Shown: in pieces, positions 35,030 to 44,633 of the stretch | Layout: each line of letters starts with the position of its first letter | Numbering within the stretch: position 1 is the stretch's first letter | Source: JARRKC01 sp963723965 | GTDB lineage: Bacteria > Acidobacteriota > UBA6911 > RPQK01 > JAPXNP01 | Direction of reading: 5' to 3' | Assembly: GCA_963723965.1 (NCBI GenBank) | Contig: CAVRSV010000007.1 | Location: forward strand, 434,001-498,000 | DNA: 64,000 nucleotides | The notes under the pieces: generated by a model | What the model was told of the DNA's origin: nothing | Databases searched by the model: none | What the model saw: only the letters and a program-made list of their open reading frames with translations | Program-made: the position numbers and the translations under genes

Positions 35030-36381
35030 ATGCCCCGAAAACGGATTCTTCCTTTGATTTTCACTGTGGTCCTTATCTGCGCTGTCGGTTTTGCGCGGTG
35101 AGAGTCAACTTTCCGCAGGTAGCCGACGGTGGGGGAATCTCTACGACGTTTACGCTGATCAATACCGGAAACTCGGATGTCACGGGTATCCTGTCACTCG
35201 TGAATCAGAATGGGTCGCCGCGCGCTCTCCGCTTGAATGGGAAGTCGGCCTCGTCCTTCCAAGTGACCGTTCCCGGCGGCGGAGGGACCGTCCGTCTGGC
35301 CAGCGCCAACGAAGGCTCCGCTGTGGCCGGGTGGGCGTACTTTGAGTCAGATTCGATCAATGTGCAAGGAGTCGCCACATTCGACCTGCGAACGTCCGGC
35401 GGCACCCTGGTTACGAGCACCGGAATCCTGGGAACGGAAGGCATCAGCAAGGCGGGTTTTCCCGTTGAAGTGATCTCCCCCTCGAGGAACACCGGGGCGG
35501 CCATCGCAGCTCTCGGTCAGGACGTAACCGTTCAACTGCATCTCATCGACACTGATGGCGTCGAGGTTTCCAGCGTTCTGGATCCTCGGCTCAACCCACT
35601 CCGAGCGAACAACCAGATCGCGGCATTCGTCAACGAGTTGTTCAGCGGGGTCGACAACTTCAGTGGCAGCCTCGTCGTTGAGGTGATCGGGACCGGCCAG
35701 GTAGCCGTCACCAGTCTGGTAACGAAGGAGTCGTTGCTCTCGGCTGTACCGGTAGTCGAGTTCAACGCTGTCACATCGGCGAGGCTGAAAGCCGACTATC
35801 AGTTTCAAAACAGCCTGGCGAGTTCCGTTGCGGGCTCGCCCAATCTGAACAACGTCGGCTCCAACACCTTTGCAAGCGCGATCGTAGATGGAAATCCCCG
35901 CACTGTTTTGAACTTTTCCCCCAATAACGGCGTGACCCTTTCTCCCACGGTTGGAGTCGTGCCCAATGATGCCTACACCATTGCTGTCCTGTTCCGCTTC
36001 AGTGAGGTCAACAGCTGGAGGAAGATCCTGGACTTCAAGAATGGAGAGGTTGACCGGGGACTTTTCGTGCTGGATGGAAAACTGATTTTCTACAATGAAA
36101 CTTCCAGTGGAATTGGCGCCAGCGTGAGCCCCAATACTTACGTGCAAGTTGTGCTGACGCGTGATTCCGACAAGCACGTCGTGGGCTATGTCGACGGCGT
36201 GGTGCAATTCTCGTTCACGGACGTGGATGGCCTGGCCGAGATCAGCGATCAGAACACGTTAAGGTTCTTTAACAACATTCAAGGGCCCGGGGATACTTCT
36301 TCCGGTTCGGTGGCTCGTATCCGCCTCTATGACAATGCCATCACGGCAGATGAAGTCGCTCTACTCGATCGTCTTCCCTGA
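35030..36381 (+). pseudogene. Secreted protein with LamG/concanavalin-like domain, one frameshift
   Basis: ATG 35030, behind AAAAGGAG, encodes a signal peptide (MPRKRILPLIFTVVLICAVG). The frame hits TGA at 35099. A one-base gain near 35096 would give FAQ-VRVNFPQVADGGG and a 450-residue protein open to 36381. The first 220 residues have the FPQVADGGGISTTFTLIN...GWAYFES layout, also seen in the 8472 family. The last 200 are a LamG-like lectin fold: NNVGSNTFASAIVDGNPRT, AYTIAVLFRFSEVNSW, VDGVVQFSF and SGSVARIRLYDNAITADEV. A bipartite exported adhesin or lectin is likely. The shift may be a sequence error. Confidence 0.65.
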
Positions 36382-36409
36382 TCTGCCAGGGGACGTGGAA
36401 ATGTATGCA

Positions 36410-36450
36410 ACGGCCGGCAGTGGAAGCGCCTACTGTCGGCCGTTTCTTCT
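36410..36450 (+). terminator. Rho-independent terminator of the LamG gene
   Basis: ACGGCCG (36410-36416) pairs with CGGCCGT (36437-36443), with GCAGT/ACTG extending the stem, followed by TTTCTTCTT. It lies 29 bases after the stop codon. Confidence 0.65.
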
Positions 36451-36964
36451 TACAGAAGCGGACTGGCGGTAGCGGAAACATGCAGGTTCGCCTCCGAGTG
36501 CTGTAGCCCCAACTTCGTCGGACCACCGAAGAGAGAAGGTCCCGCCGATCCCAATGATGCCCGGAGGGTTCGTGTGTCCACGTTCGCTACGAGCCGGGTA
36601 CGAAGATCACGCCGCTCGCCAAGACGGAAAGGACACCTGTCCTTCCCGCTCAAGGTGGGCCTCGCGGAGAGCTGTGCATGGTAACCTCGTCTTCGAAGCC
36701 GCAACGTGGCGACAAGACCTCGCGGATTTGAAGACCTCTGCGCTATTATTTTTCTGGTGCGGCGGCACGGGACGCAGCGGTCGGTCATCCAGGTAAGGAC
36801 CCCCTGGTGAGACTGGCGCAACACCACGGTGGTGACGCTTCGAGCGCTCTCTCCTTCGGCGGGTCCTGCGCCGGGGCCGAGGTGACGCACCGACCGAAGC
36901 TGCCGACCTGAGTCCGGGAGCCATTGCTCGCTCGCCATTTCAGCCGAAAGCGAGGAGGATTGCC
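36451..36964. other. Intergenic region, no gene seen
   Basis: About 510 bases between the terminator and the membrane-protein gene. Long frames on both strands are Arg/Ser-rich shadows without recognisable domains, and none has a convincing start. None of the dispersed repeats is present. It may hold transposon debris too decayed to name. Confidence 0.5.
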
Positions 36965-37627
36965 ATGGAAGAGATTGAACGGGGCGGTACCCTTCGAACG
37001 ATCTTCTCTTTCTTCCTGGGCCTGATGCTGACCTCGTTCGTGGGAGTTGGCGTATACACGTTTCATCCACCGCCTGATCAGTTCGACAGTCAAATCCGGG
37101 ACCTCACGCGCCGGGAACAAGAGATCAGGAACTCCAGGCCGCCAAACGAGCTGACGGCAGGAGATCGGGATCAGATCCAACAGATCAATCGCCAGCGGAA
37201 CGAGCTCACCGACGCCGCGGCGGACGCGCAAAAACCGTGGGGGCTCAGTACGAGTGTCATCCTGATCGTGTTCGCCACTCTCGCCATGGCGATCTCACTC
37301 GTGCGCGCCGATCAACTGCCGGTGATCAGCAACGGTCTATTGCTGGGCGGCCTCTTCACGATGCTCTATGGTGTCGGGTGGATCATTGCCACTGACACCT
37401 CCATCACCAGGTTCCTGGTCATGACCGTTGCACTCGTGATCGCCCTTGGACTCGGGTACGTCCGATTCGTCCGCCGCGTCCGGGTCCCGCCAGCCGCAGC
37501 CGAATCGCGAATCGGGGAAGGCGAGGGGTTGGCGGACATCGAGCGCCGCGTGCGGGATCTCGAAGAGCGGATGAACCAAGCCGCGCAGGCGCTCAGACAC
37601 AAAAACGATCGTTCCAGCTCGTCTTGA
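36965..37627 (+). CDS. Four-span membrane protein of unknown function
   Basis: The 220-residue protein starts at ATG 36965 with GAGGAGG 8 bases upstream. One span near residues 12-32 (IFSFFLGLMLTSFVGVGVY) is followed by a charged coiled coil (about 40-85, DSQIRDLTRREQEIR...). Three more spans follow (about 98-115, 120-140, 145-165) and a C-terminal coiled coil (DIERRVRDLEERMNQAAQAL). No named family is recognised. It looks intact, unlike most of its neighbours in the island. Confidence 0.65.
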   Translation: MEEIERGGTLRTIFSFFLGLMLTSFVGVGVYTFHPPPDQFDSQIRDLTRREQEIRNSRPPNELTAGDRDQIQQINRQRNELTDAAADAQKPWGLSTSVILIVFATLAMAISLVRADQLPVISNGLLLGGLFTMLYGVGWIIATDTSITRFLVMTVALVIALGLGYVRFVRRVRVPPAAAESRIGEGEGLADIERRVRDLEERMNQAAQALRHKNDRSSSS

Positions 37628-37967
37628 CTGGATAGATGGAGAAACGAGCAACGGCGGCGCCGATGTGATCGAATTTGTGAAGATCGACGAAAAGTGGCTT
37701 GCATCCGACGCCATGTGGACGGTTGAGCCCGACACATGTGGAGTCGATAGGAATTTGCTTTCTCCCGGGGTGAGTCTATGTCGGCGGAAATGGCGAGTAA
37801 ACCCTGAAATGAGGGGCTGGGATGAACGGTTCAAGTAGAGTCTGGCAGAAAGGAGGCGCGCAGGACGTGGTTCAGGGATCTTGGAGTGGCAGGCTCGGCA
37901 AATCAGCCGGAATCGGGGGCACAAGCAGACGCAGGGATATCGACAGGGGCTGAAGAGCCGCGGCTCT
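37628..37967. other. Intergenic region, no gene seen
   Basis: 340 bases with no plausible frame. A perfect palindromic stretch AGAGCCGCGGCTCT (37955-37968) within GAAGAGCCGCGGCTCTTCAG forms the right border with the transposase remnant and could act as its terminator or end. Confidence 0.4.
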
Positions 37968-38217
37968 TCAGCCGCGATAGATGGGGACGTCGTCCCAGAA
38001 GACGGAATCGGTGGAGGCTCGCACCTGTTGAGCCTGGCGGGGAGAGAGGGTGGCCAGGAAAGCCTCGAGTTTGTGGGGCAAGAGGCGGGGCGGGGGTGGA
38101 GAGCGCGGCGAGTGCTCCCGGAGATTCAAATGCTGGAGGATCTTGCGGATGACGGTCCAGTCTTCGATGAAGGCCATGATCTGCATCTGATGTCCGCAGC
38201 GAGGACATCCGTCATTT
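37968..38217 (-). mobile_element. IS91-type transposase C-terminal remnant
   Basis: The minus-strand frame reads CPRCGHQMQIMAFIEDWTVI, then RKILQHLNLREHSPR and ends WDDVPIYRG at a stop. The pattern CPxCGxxMxxxAFIxDxxVIxxIL is the zinc-knuckle end of IS91/IS801-type Y2 (HUH) transposases. The catalytic HUH and Tyr regions are absent, so this is a 3' fragment only. Confidence 0.6.
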
Positions 38218-38413
38218 CCAGCGCTTCGTGGATCGAAATACCCTCCAGCGCCGAAAGGAACTCCTCGATCTCCGACCTAATGAAGGGGATCCGTCGTCCC
38301 ATCCGCCTGAAGGGAATCTGATGACGAGCTACTCGATGCCGGATCGCGTACTCAGACTGGAAGACAGGGAATTCGCGATGGAGACCTTTTACGTCCAGAT
38401 ACCCGAGATCCAT
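38218..38413 (-). pseudogene. Excisionase-like helix-turn-helix fragment
   Basis: A frame from ATG 38413 encodes AIRHRVARHQIPFRRMGRRI, then PFIRSEIEEFLSALEGIS. This is the winged-helix pattern of AlpA/Xis-type small DNA-binding proteins (xxxIPFRRxGRRIxFxxxEIxxFL). The frame runs past it into the IS91 fragment, so the natural C-terminus has been lost. It may have belonged to one of the integrated elements. Confidence 0.45.
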
Positions 38414-38446
38414 GGGGAATTGATGCTGCCCGGGCTGCGGACCATA

Positions 38447-38475
38447 ATTGACTCAATATGATTCATTACTGAATC
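38447..38475 (+). promoter_or_regulatory. Candidate operator of the VapB remnant
   Basis: Two adjacent inverted repeats precede the start codon at 38487: ATTGA-C-TCAAT (38447-38457) and TGATTCA-TTAC-TGAATC (38459-38475). Toxin-antitoxin operons are usually autoregulated by antitoxin binding to such palindromes. No clear promoter boxes were identified. Confidence 0.4.
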
Positions 38476-38486
38476 GGAGCGGAGCA

Positions 38487-38747
38487 ATGAACCAGTTGTC
38501 GATTCGGGGTTTTGACAAGGAACTGGAGCGACGAATCCGAGAAGTCGCCAAGAAGCGGCATCTCTCCTTGAACAAGGCGGCACTCCGTCGGAAAGGAACC
38601 CCGATTCCGACCAACGACATCTGGATTGCCGCACATGCCATGGAATCAGGGGCGGACCTGCTCTCCTTCGACGAACACTTCGGCGCCGTCGACGGCATCG
38701 CCTGGATACATCCCCGGAGATTGGGGAGCCCGGACCAGTCACCGTAA
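38487..38747 (+). pseudogene. VapB-VapC chimera left by an internal deletion
   Basis: From ATG 38487 (GGAG 4-7 bases upstream) the first 34 residues are a ribbon-helix-helix antitoxin N-terminus (MNQLSIRGFDKELERRIREV...LSLNKAALRRKG). Without a stop, the frame then passes into the C-terminal third of a PIN toxin (PIPTNDIWIAAHAMESGA, LLSFDEHFGAVDGI, with the conserved ND and D). About 130 codons, covering the antitoxin tail and most of VapC, are missing at the joint near residue 34. The 86-residue product cannot be an active PIN nuclease, since the first Asp and Glu are gone. Confidence 0.65.
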
Positions 38748-38750
38748 GTA

Positions 38751-38990
38751 TCAACGACGAGACAAACGGCTGGAATCAGTTGCTTTGACCCAGTGTCGAC
38801 CCTCTCCGTCAATTCGAGTCATCGGGTTGTTCCTGACATAGCGCGTCTGTCCACCCGCAACCTTCTTCGCCCGCCCTCCATCGCCGTCGCAGGTGCAGGT
38901 CGCCGTGGAACCGCCGGAATTCCGCCCGATCACGTCGCAATAGAAGGTCGCGCTACCTGCCGCATCCGACGTTACGACCGACCTTCCCCG
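38751..38990 (-). pseudogene. Second RHS/YD-repeat-like fragment
   Basis: The minus-strand frame reads RGRSVVTSDAAGSATFYCDV, IGRNSGGSTATCTCDGDGG and RAKKVAGGQTRYVRNNP. This is a degenerate RHS-like repeat with extra Cys. It borders the right copy of the direct repeat just as the other RHS remnant (30050-30250) borders the left copy. Confidence 0.45.
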
Positions 38991-38995
38991 GGCGT

Positions 38996-39412
38996 TAACC
39001 TCCGGCAGAGCCCGAACGAAGTGAGGGATCCCCTACACGGTGCCGACTCCCTGATTTCCGACCCCGGTACGAACGGGAATGGCCACTGGCCGCGGCAACC
39101 GCGGGCTGGGTTTCCCGGGAACGATCTGGCTTCGGTCGTCGAGCGTCTCCGACAACCCTCACTTCGTTCGGGCTCTGATTGTTCGCGCGGATCTTCGCGG
39201 CCGCCGCCAGGTCTCGGTCTGCCGGGAAATGGATCGATCGAGCCGCGAGTCGGTCGGGCAACGCTCCCGGGAAGGCGGAAGGGGGAAAGCAGAAGTACAA
39301 AGGGCGAGATTCGAACTTCGAACTTCAGTTCGCACTTCGCATTTCGCCCTTCGCACTTTGAAATGGTGGAGGTAATCGGACTCGAACCGACGACCCCCTG
39401 CGTGCAAAGCAG
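38996..39412. repeat. Right copy of the ~410-bp direct repeat
   Basis: This matches 30200-30614 in the same order: TTCGTTC elements (about 39010 reversed and 39154), the GCGGCCGCCGCC stretch, heptad tracts (39272-39362) and the tRNA-Ala 3' half. Here the repeat runs on into the complete tRNA. No gene is seen in the block. Confidence 0.85.
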
Positions 39413-39439
39413 GTGCTCTTCCAGCTGAGCTATACCCCC
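39364..39439 (-). tRNA. tRNA-Ala (anticodon TGC)
   Basis: The 76-base cloverleaf is complete. The acceptor GGGGGTA pairs with TACCTCC, with encoded CCA. The D arm is GCTCAGCTGGAAGAGC, the anticodon loop TTTGCAC (TGC) and the T loop GGTTCGAGTCC. It is on the same strand as the 16S gene and 339 bases downstream of it, the usual place of the spacer tRNA-Ala in rRNA operons. Its 3' half is the right-hand core of the direct repeat. Confidence 0.97.
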
Positions 39440-41289
<1,850 letters not shown>

Positions 41290-41341
41290 TTCAAACCGTA
41301 GAGTTCTCCCCAAGCGCGTGTTCCGCCTTCGTCTCTACCCG

Positions 41342-41416
41342 GTTGTCAAAGATCTCGCACGGCACATGTCCTACCGCGCAAACTCCAATTCTACCCTCAA
41401 AGACGTCGGGATGCAA
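41342..41416 (-). promoter_or_regulatory. rRNA promoter and boxA-like antitermination site
   Basis: Upstream of 16S on the minus strand, TTGCAT (41411-41416) lies 17 bases before TAGAAT (41388-41393), a plausible sigma-70 pair. It is followed by GATCTTTGACAAC (41342-41354), which resembles the rRNA leader boxA (TGCTCTTTAACA). The -35 starts 6 bases after the stop of the preceding gene. Confidence 0.55.
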
Positions 41417-41421
41417 GATCC

Positions 41422-43440
41422 TCAGCCGATGACCGAGCTGGGCTTGGTGAACGGCTCGTCGAAGTACTTCTGGGCTTCAGCCTGGGCGCCATTATAGTCC
41501 ACCTTGGTGTTGAGCGCCTTGCGGTACTCCGCCTTGGCCCGCTGCCGCTGCCCGAGGACGTCATAGACCTTGCCCAGATAGATGTGGGCCCAGGTTTCCA
41601 CCCAGTCGGGCTTCAGATCGCCATTGAGGCAGTCCCGCATGCTGTTGGCGGCATTGGAGTAACTGTGCTGTGCGAAGTAGGCCGAACCGAGACGAAAGTG
41701 AGCCAGCGAGCTGCGCGGATTCAAGTCCACCGCCTTCTCGTATTCCTCGATGGCCGAGACGAATTCTCCCTGATCCGAGTATTCGTCACCCATGGCAATC
41801 GCCACGGACACCCGCATTCGGTCCGAGTCCATCAGGATCTTGCCGTTCGGATCCAGATCCAGCTTCACCGGCATCGTCTCGGTGTCGAAGGTGAACGAGG
41901 TGGACTTGCCGTCGACCATCATCTCCTTGTCTTCAGGCTGCCCCTTGGTTTCGATCCGGACCTCCATGGGCATCCGGAACAGGTCCAGGTTCTGCTTGAC
42001 CTGGCCTTCGATCTTGAATCCGCCGCTGCGCAGCTTGTAGATCGTATAGTCGAGACGAAACTCGGGAACGCCCACCGACTCCAGCCACTGGGTGAAGAAC
42101 CAGCCGTAGTCCTGTCCGGCGCGCTGGCTGAAGAGACCGGTAAACTCCTTGATCGTGGCGGCCTTGCCCGCGTACTCCTCATAGAAACTCTTCAGTGCGG
42201 CGTTGACCGTATCGGCACCTGCGAGCCGCCCCAGCATGTAGAGCACCCAGGCGCCCTTGCTGGCCACGATCGACTCGTACTTGGGCGTGCCTGCCTCCAG
42301 ATCCAAGCCGCTCGCCACGGGGGCCTGATCCTGGTACTTCAACGCATCCACCGCATATTTCGAGAGATCGGTCTCGAACTGATCCGGCTTCTTCTCCTGG
42401 ATGTAGCGCAGCGCCGAATAGCGGGCGAATCCGTCCGACAGCCAGGCATCCATCGGTCGAGCAATGCGAACCGAATAACCCCACCACTGCAAGGCGACCC
42501 GCCCGGCCAGCTCGGCCACCGGCGTCGTGGGAGCCTTCAACAGCTTGTCCTCGAGCAGCAACATGCCCACCGAGCCCTGGGCCGGAATGGCCAGGTTGCC
42601 GCTCTCGATCACGTCCAGGTTCTGGATGGGAATCGGACCGTACTGCTGGCTGAAGAAATCCAGGACGTCCCAGATCTTCTCGGCCAGCTCGTGGGGATCC
42701 GCCTTATAGTCGTCCGTGACGTAGAAAGTCAGAGGAATGGAGCCACCCTCGATCTTCTGACGATAGTAGCGCGCCACGAGCACCGGCAGTTTCGTCGTCG
42801 GCTGATCGGAAGTCCAGTTGAAGGCTTCCGAGACTCCCACCGTCTCGATCTCTCCGAGCACGCCTGGGGCCACGACGGTGAAGCCCAGGGGCACGGTCAT
42901 GCGCAGCGAAACCGTCGCTGCGTCCAGGGGCAGCCGGTGGGAAGGAAACCAGTAGCCGTCGGTCAGCAGCGTCGCGCCGTTGCGGTCGATCACCGCCTTT
43001 TGGGTCTCGGGCGAATCCACGAAGGCATACTGCTCGGGCTCGAAGTTGCCTTCGAACTCGAAGTTCAACACCTCGACCGACCCGACCCGCAGCGGATGAT
43101 CGGGTTCGATCCGCACCTGGTCGCGCGAGTACTCGTCCCCCCGCATGGCGAGGCGCCGTCCCTCCGAGTCCGTCACATCCGTGATGGTGAGGTGGCGGCT
43201 CAGGTTGAAGGGAAGGGTCGCAGCCTGTTCGAGAACCTGGAATGTGACGGTCGCGTGCCCGTGGATGTAGCTTCGATCGAGTTCCAGCTCCGCGTCGATA
43301 TCGTAGTGGACGACGTCGATGGCCGGCTCTTCGGCGGGCCGGTCGGTTGGACCGGCTTGCCGGGCCAGCAGATCGGCATTCGGCGCCGACATCGCCGCCA
43401 GGAGGAGAATCCATAGAATTCCGATTTTTGGCTTGCTCAT
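41422..43440 (-). CDS. M1-aminopeptidase-like protein lacking zinc motif, with TPR tail
   Basis: The 672-residue exported protein (signal MSKPKIGILWILLLAAMSAP) has the N-terminal beta saddle of M1 peptidases (YDIDAELELDRSYIHGHATV) and the catalytic-domain fold. Where active members have HEXXH-W-G, it reads AGRVALQWWGYSVR, so both His and the Glu are gone. WLSDGFARYSALRYI replaces WLNEGFA-Y, and GSVGMLLLED stands in place of GAMEN. Zinc binding and catalysis are therefore not expected. After about residue 545 two or three TPR-like repeats follow (SAIEEYEKAVDLNPRSSLAH). Its start overlaps the lpxB stop by four bases. A scaffold or binding role is inferred. Confidence 0.8.
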   Translation of the reverse strand: MSKPKIGILWILLLAAMSAPNADLLARQAGPTDRPAEEPAIDVVHYDIDAELELDRSYIHGHATVTFQVLEQAATLPFNLSRHLTITDVTDSEGRRLAMRGDEYSRDQVRIEPDHPLRVGSVEVLNFEFEGNFEPEQYAFVDSPETQKAVIDRNGATLLTDGYWFPSHRLPLDAATVSLRMTVPLGFTVVAPGVLGEIETVGVSEAFNWTSDQPTTKLPVLVARYYRQKIEGGSIPLTFYVTDDYKADPHELAEKIWDVLDFFSQQYGPIPIQNLDVIESGNLAIPAQGSVGMLLLEDKLLKAPTTPVAELAGRVALQWWGYSVRIARPMDAWLSDGFARYSALRYIQEKKPDQFETDLSKYAVDALKYQDQAPVASGLDLEAGTPKYESIVASKGAWVLYMLGRLAGADTVNAALKSFYEEYAGKAATIKEFTGLFSQRAGQDYGWFFTQWLESVGVPEFRLDYTIYKLRSGGFKIEGQVKQNLDLFRMPMEVRIETKGQPEDKEMMVDGKSTSFTFDTETMPVKLDLDPNGKILMDSDRMRVSVAIAMGDEYSDQGEFVSAIEEYEKAVDLNPRSSLAHFRLGSAYFAQHSYSNAANSMRDCLNGDLKPDWVETWAHIYLGKVYDVLGQRQRAKAEYRKALNTKVDYNGAQAEAQKYFDEPFTKPSSVIG

Positions 43441-44622
43441 GATTCCACTTCTACGTCCTTGAAAAACCTCTGCACTATGCTGCGGGCCGCCTCATCGTAA
43501 GCATCCTGACGCCCGAGCCGTTCCGCCCCTGCGGCCAGTCGCCGGCGGATTCGTTCGCTCTCCGACCGATCCTTGAGCACCGTCTCGAGGAAGTCCGCCA
43601 CATCGCCGCCCCGCGCCTGCCCCTGGATGAACTCGGGGACGATTCTTTCACCAGCCACCAGGTTGGCCAGGCAGTACATCTGCGGCCGCACCAACGGGCG
43701 CAGCAAAAGCCAACTCGAGAAGGCCAGACGGTAGACCATGGCAAAGGGCACACCCGCCAGCATGGCCTCCAACGTCGAGGTTCCGCTCTTGACCACTGCC
43801 GCGTCGGCCTGAGGCAAGAGGAAGTCAGCCGGCTCGTCCCGGACCTCGACTGCCGGAAGCGACCCGTGCCGATTCCGCCCTGCGGCCAGCAACGCTTCGA
43901 TCAGCTCCGGAGAGATCTCCGGCGCCCGAATCAGCCAGAAGCGGACCGGCATACGGCTGGCCAGTGCCGCTGCCGCGTCGAGTTGTACCGGGAGAATCAG
44001 GGACACTTCCCGTTTCCGACTTCCCGGCAACAACGCCACGATTGGCTCCGACGAATCCTCGCGCCGTGTTCGATCTGCCATGGTCTCCCGCAAACGCGAA
44101 GCCGTCGGATTGCCCACATAGCGGGCTTCGACACCGCGCTCCCGGAAGTAGCCTTCCTCGAATGGAAGAATCACTAACATAAGATCAACATAACGGCGGA
44201 TTTGTTTCACTCGTGACTCACGCCAGGCCCAGACCTGGGGGCTGATGAAGTAGCAGACGGGGACCTTCCGCTCCCAAAGGCGCCGCGCCAGACGAAGGTT
44301 GAAGTCGGGAAAGTCCACCAGGACGGCCAGAACGGGCCGGCGGCGGCCGATTTCCGCCGTCAGCCGGCGCAGCAGCGAGACATAGCTCCCGAGGTGGGCA
44401 AGCGCGGCCCGGGGACCGATGGCGGCCAAGCTGCGTGACGTCGAGCAGCAATTCCACGCCTTCGGCCGCCAGGGCGCGCCCGCCGCTGCCGAAGAACTGC
44501 GCCCGAGGCAGCAGAGAGCGCAGCCGACGGACCAGTCCGGCCGCGTGCGCATCCCCGGACGGCTCTCCGGCGACGATCATGATCCAGGGCTGCTCCGGAT
44601 CCTTGGTTGACAAAGGGACCAT
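43437..44622 (-). CDS. lpxB: Lipid-A-disaccharide synthase, with an apparent +1 frameshift
   Basis: LpxB joins UDP-diacylglucosamine and lipid X in outer-membrane lipid A synthesis. The start (ATG 44622) gives WIMIVAGEPSGDAHAAGLV, the conserved N-terminal Rossmann motif. Coding is in that frame to DVTQL near 44430. The rest (AAIGPRAALAHLGSYVSLL, VCYFISPQVWAWRESRVKQI, LLPGSRKREV, VKSGTSTLEAMLAGVPFAMVYR) is one frame over, to the stop at 43437. One surplus G near 44427 explains it, and the corrected length (395 residues) is normal. An essential gene with a single homopolymer-type insertion is more likely a sequence error than a true break. mnmA ends 11 bases upstream. Confidence 0.85.
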
Positions 44623-44633
44623 AGGCTGAAATC

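Noticed and set aside
36450..37070. 206-residue minus-strand frame as a transposase
   Set aside because: A few residues near its C-terminus looked transposase-like, but no DDE or HUH motif is present and it overlaps a well-supported gene on the other strand.
41584..43416. 610-residue plus-strand frame opposite the M1-like gene
   Set aside because: Antisense shadow of GC-rich coding DNA; it has no recognisable motif and the minus strand is clearly the gene.
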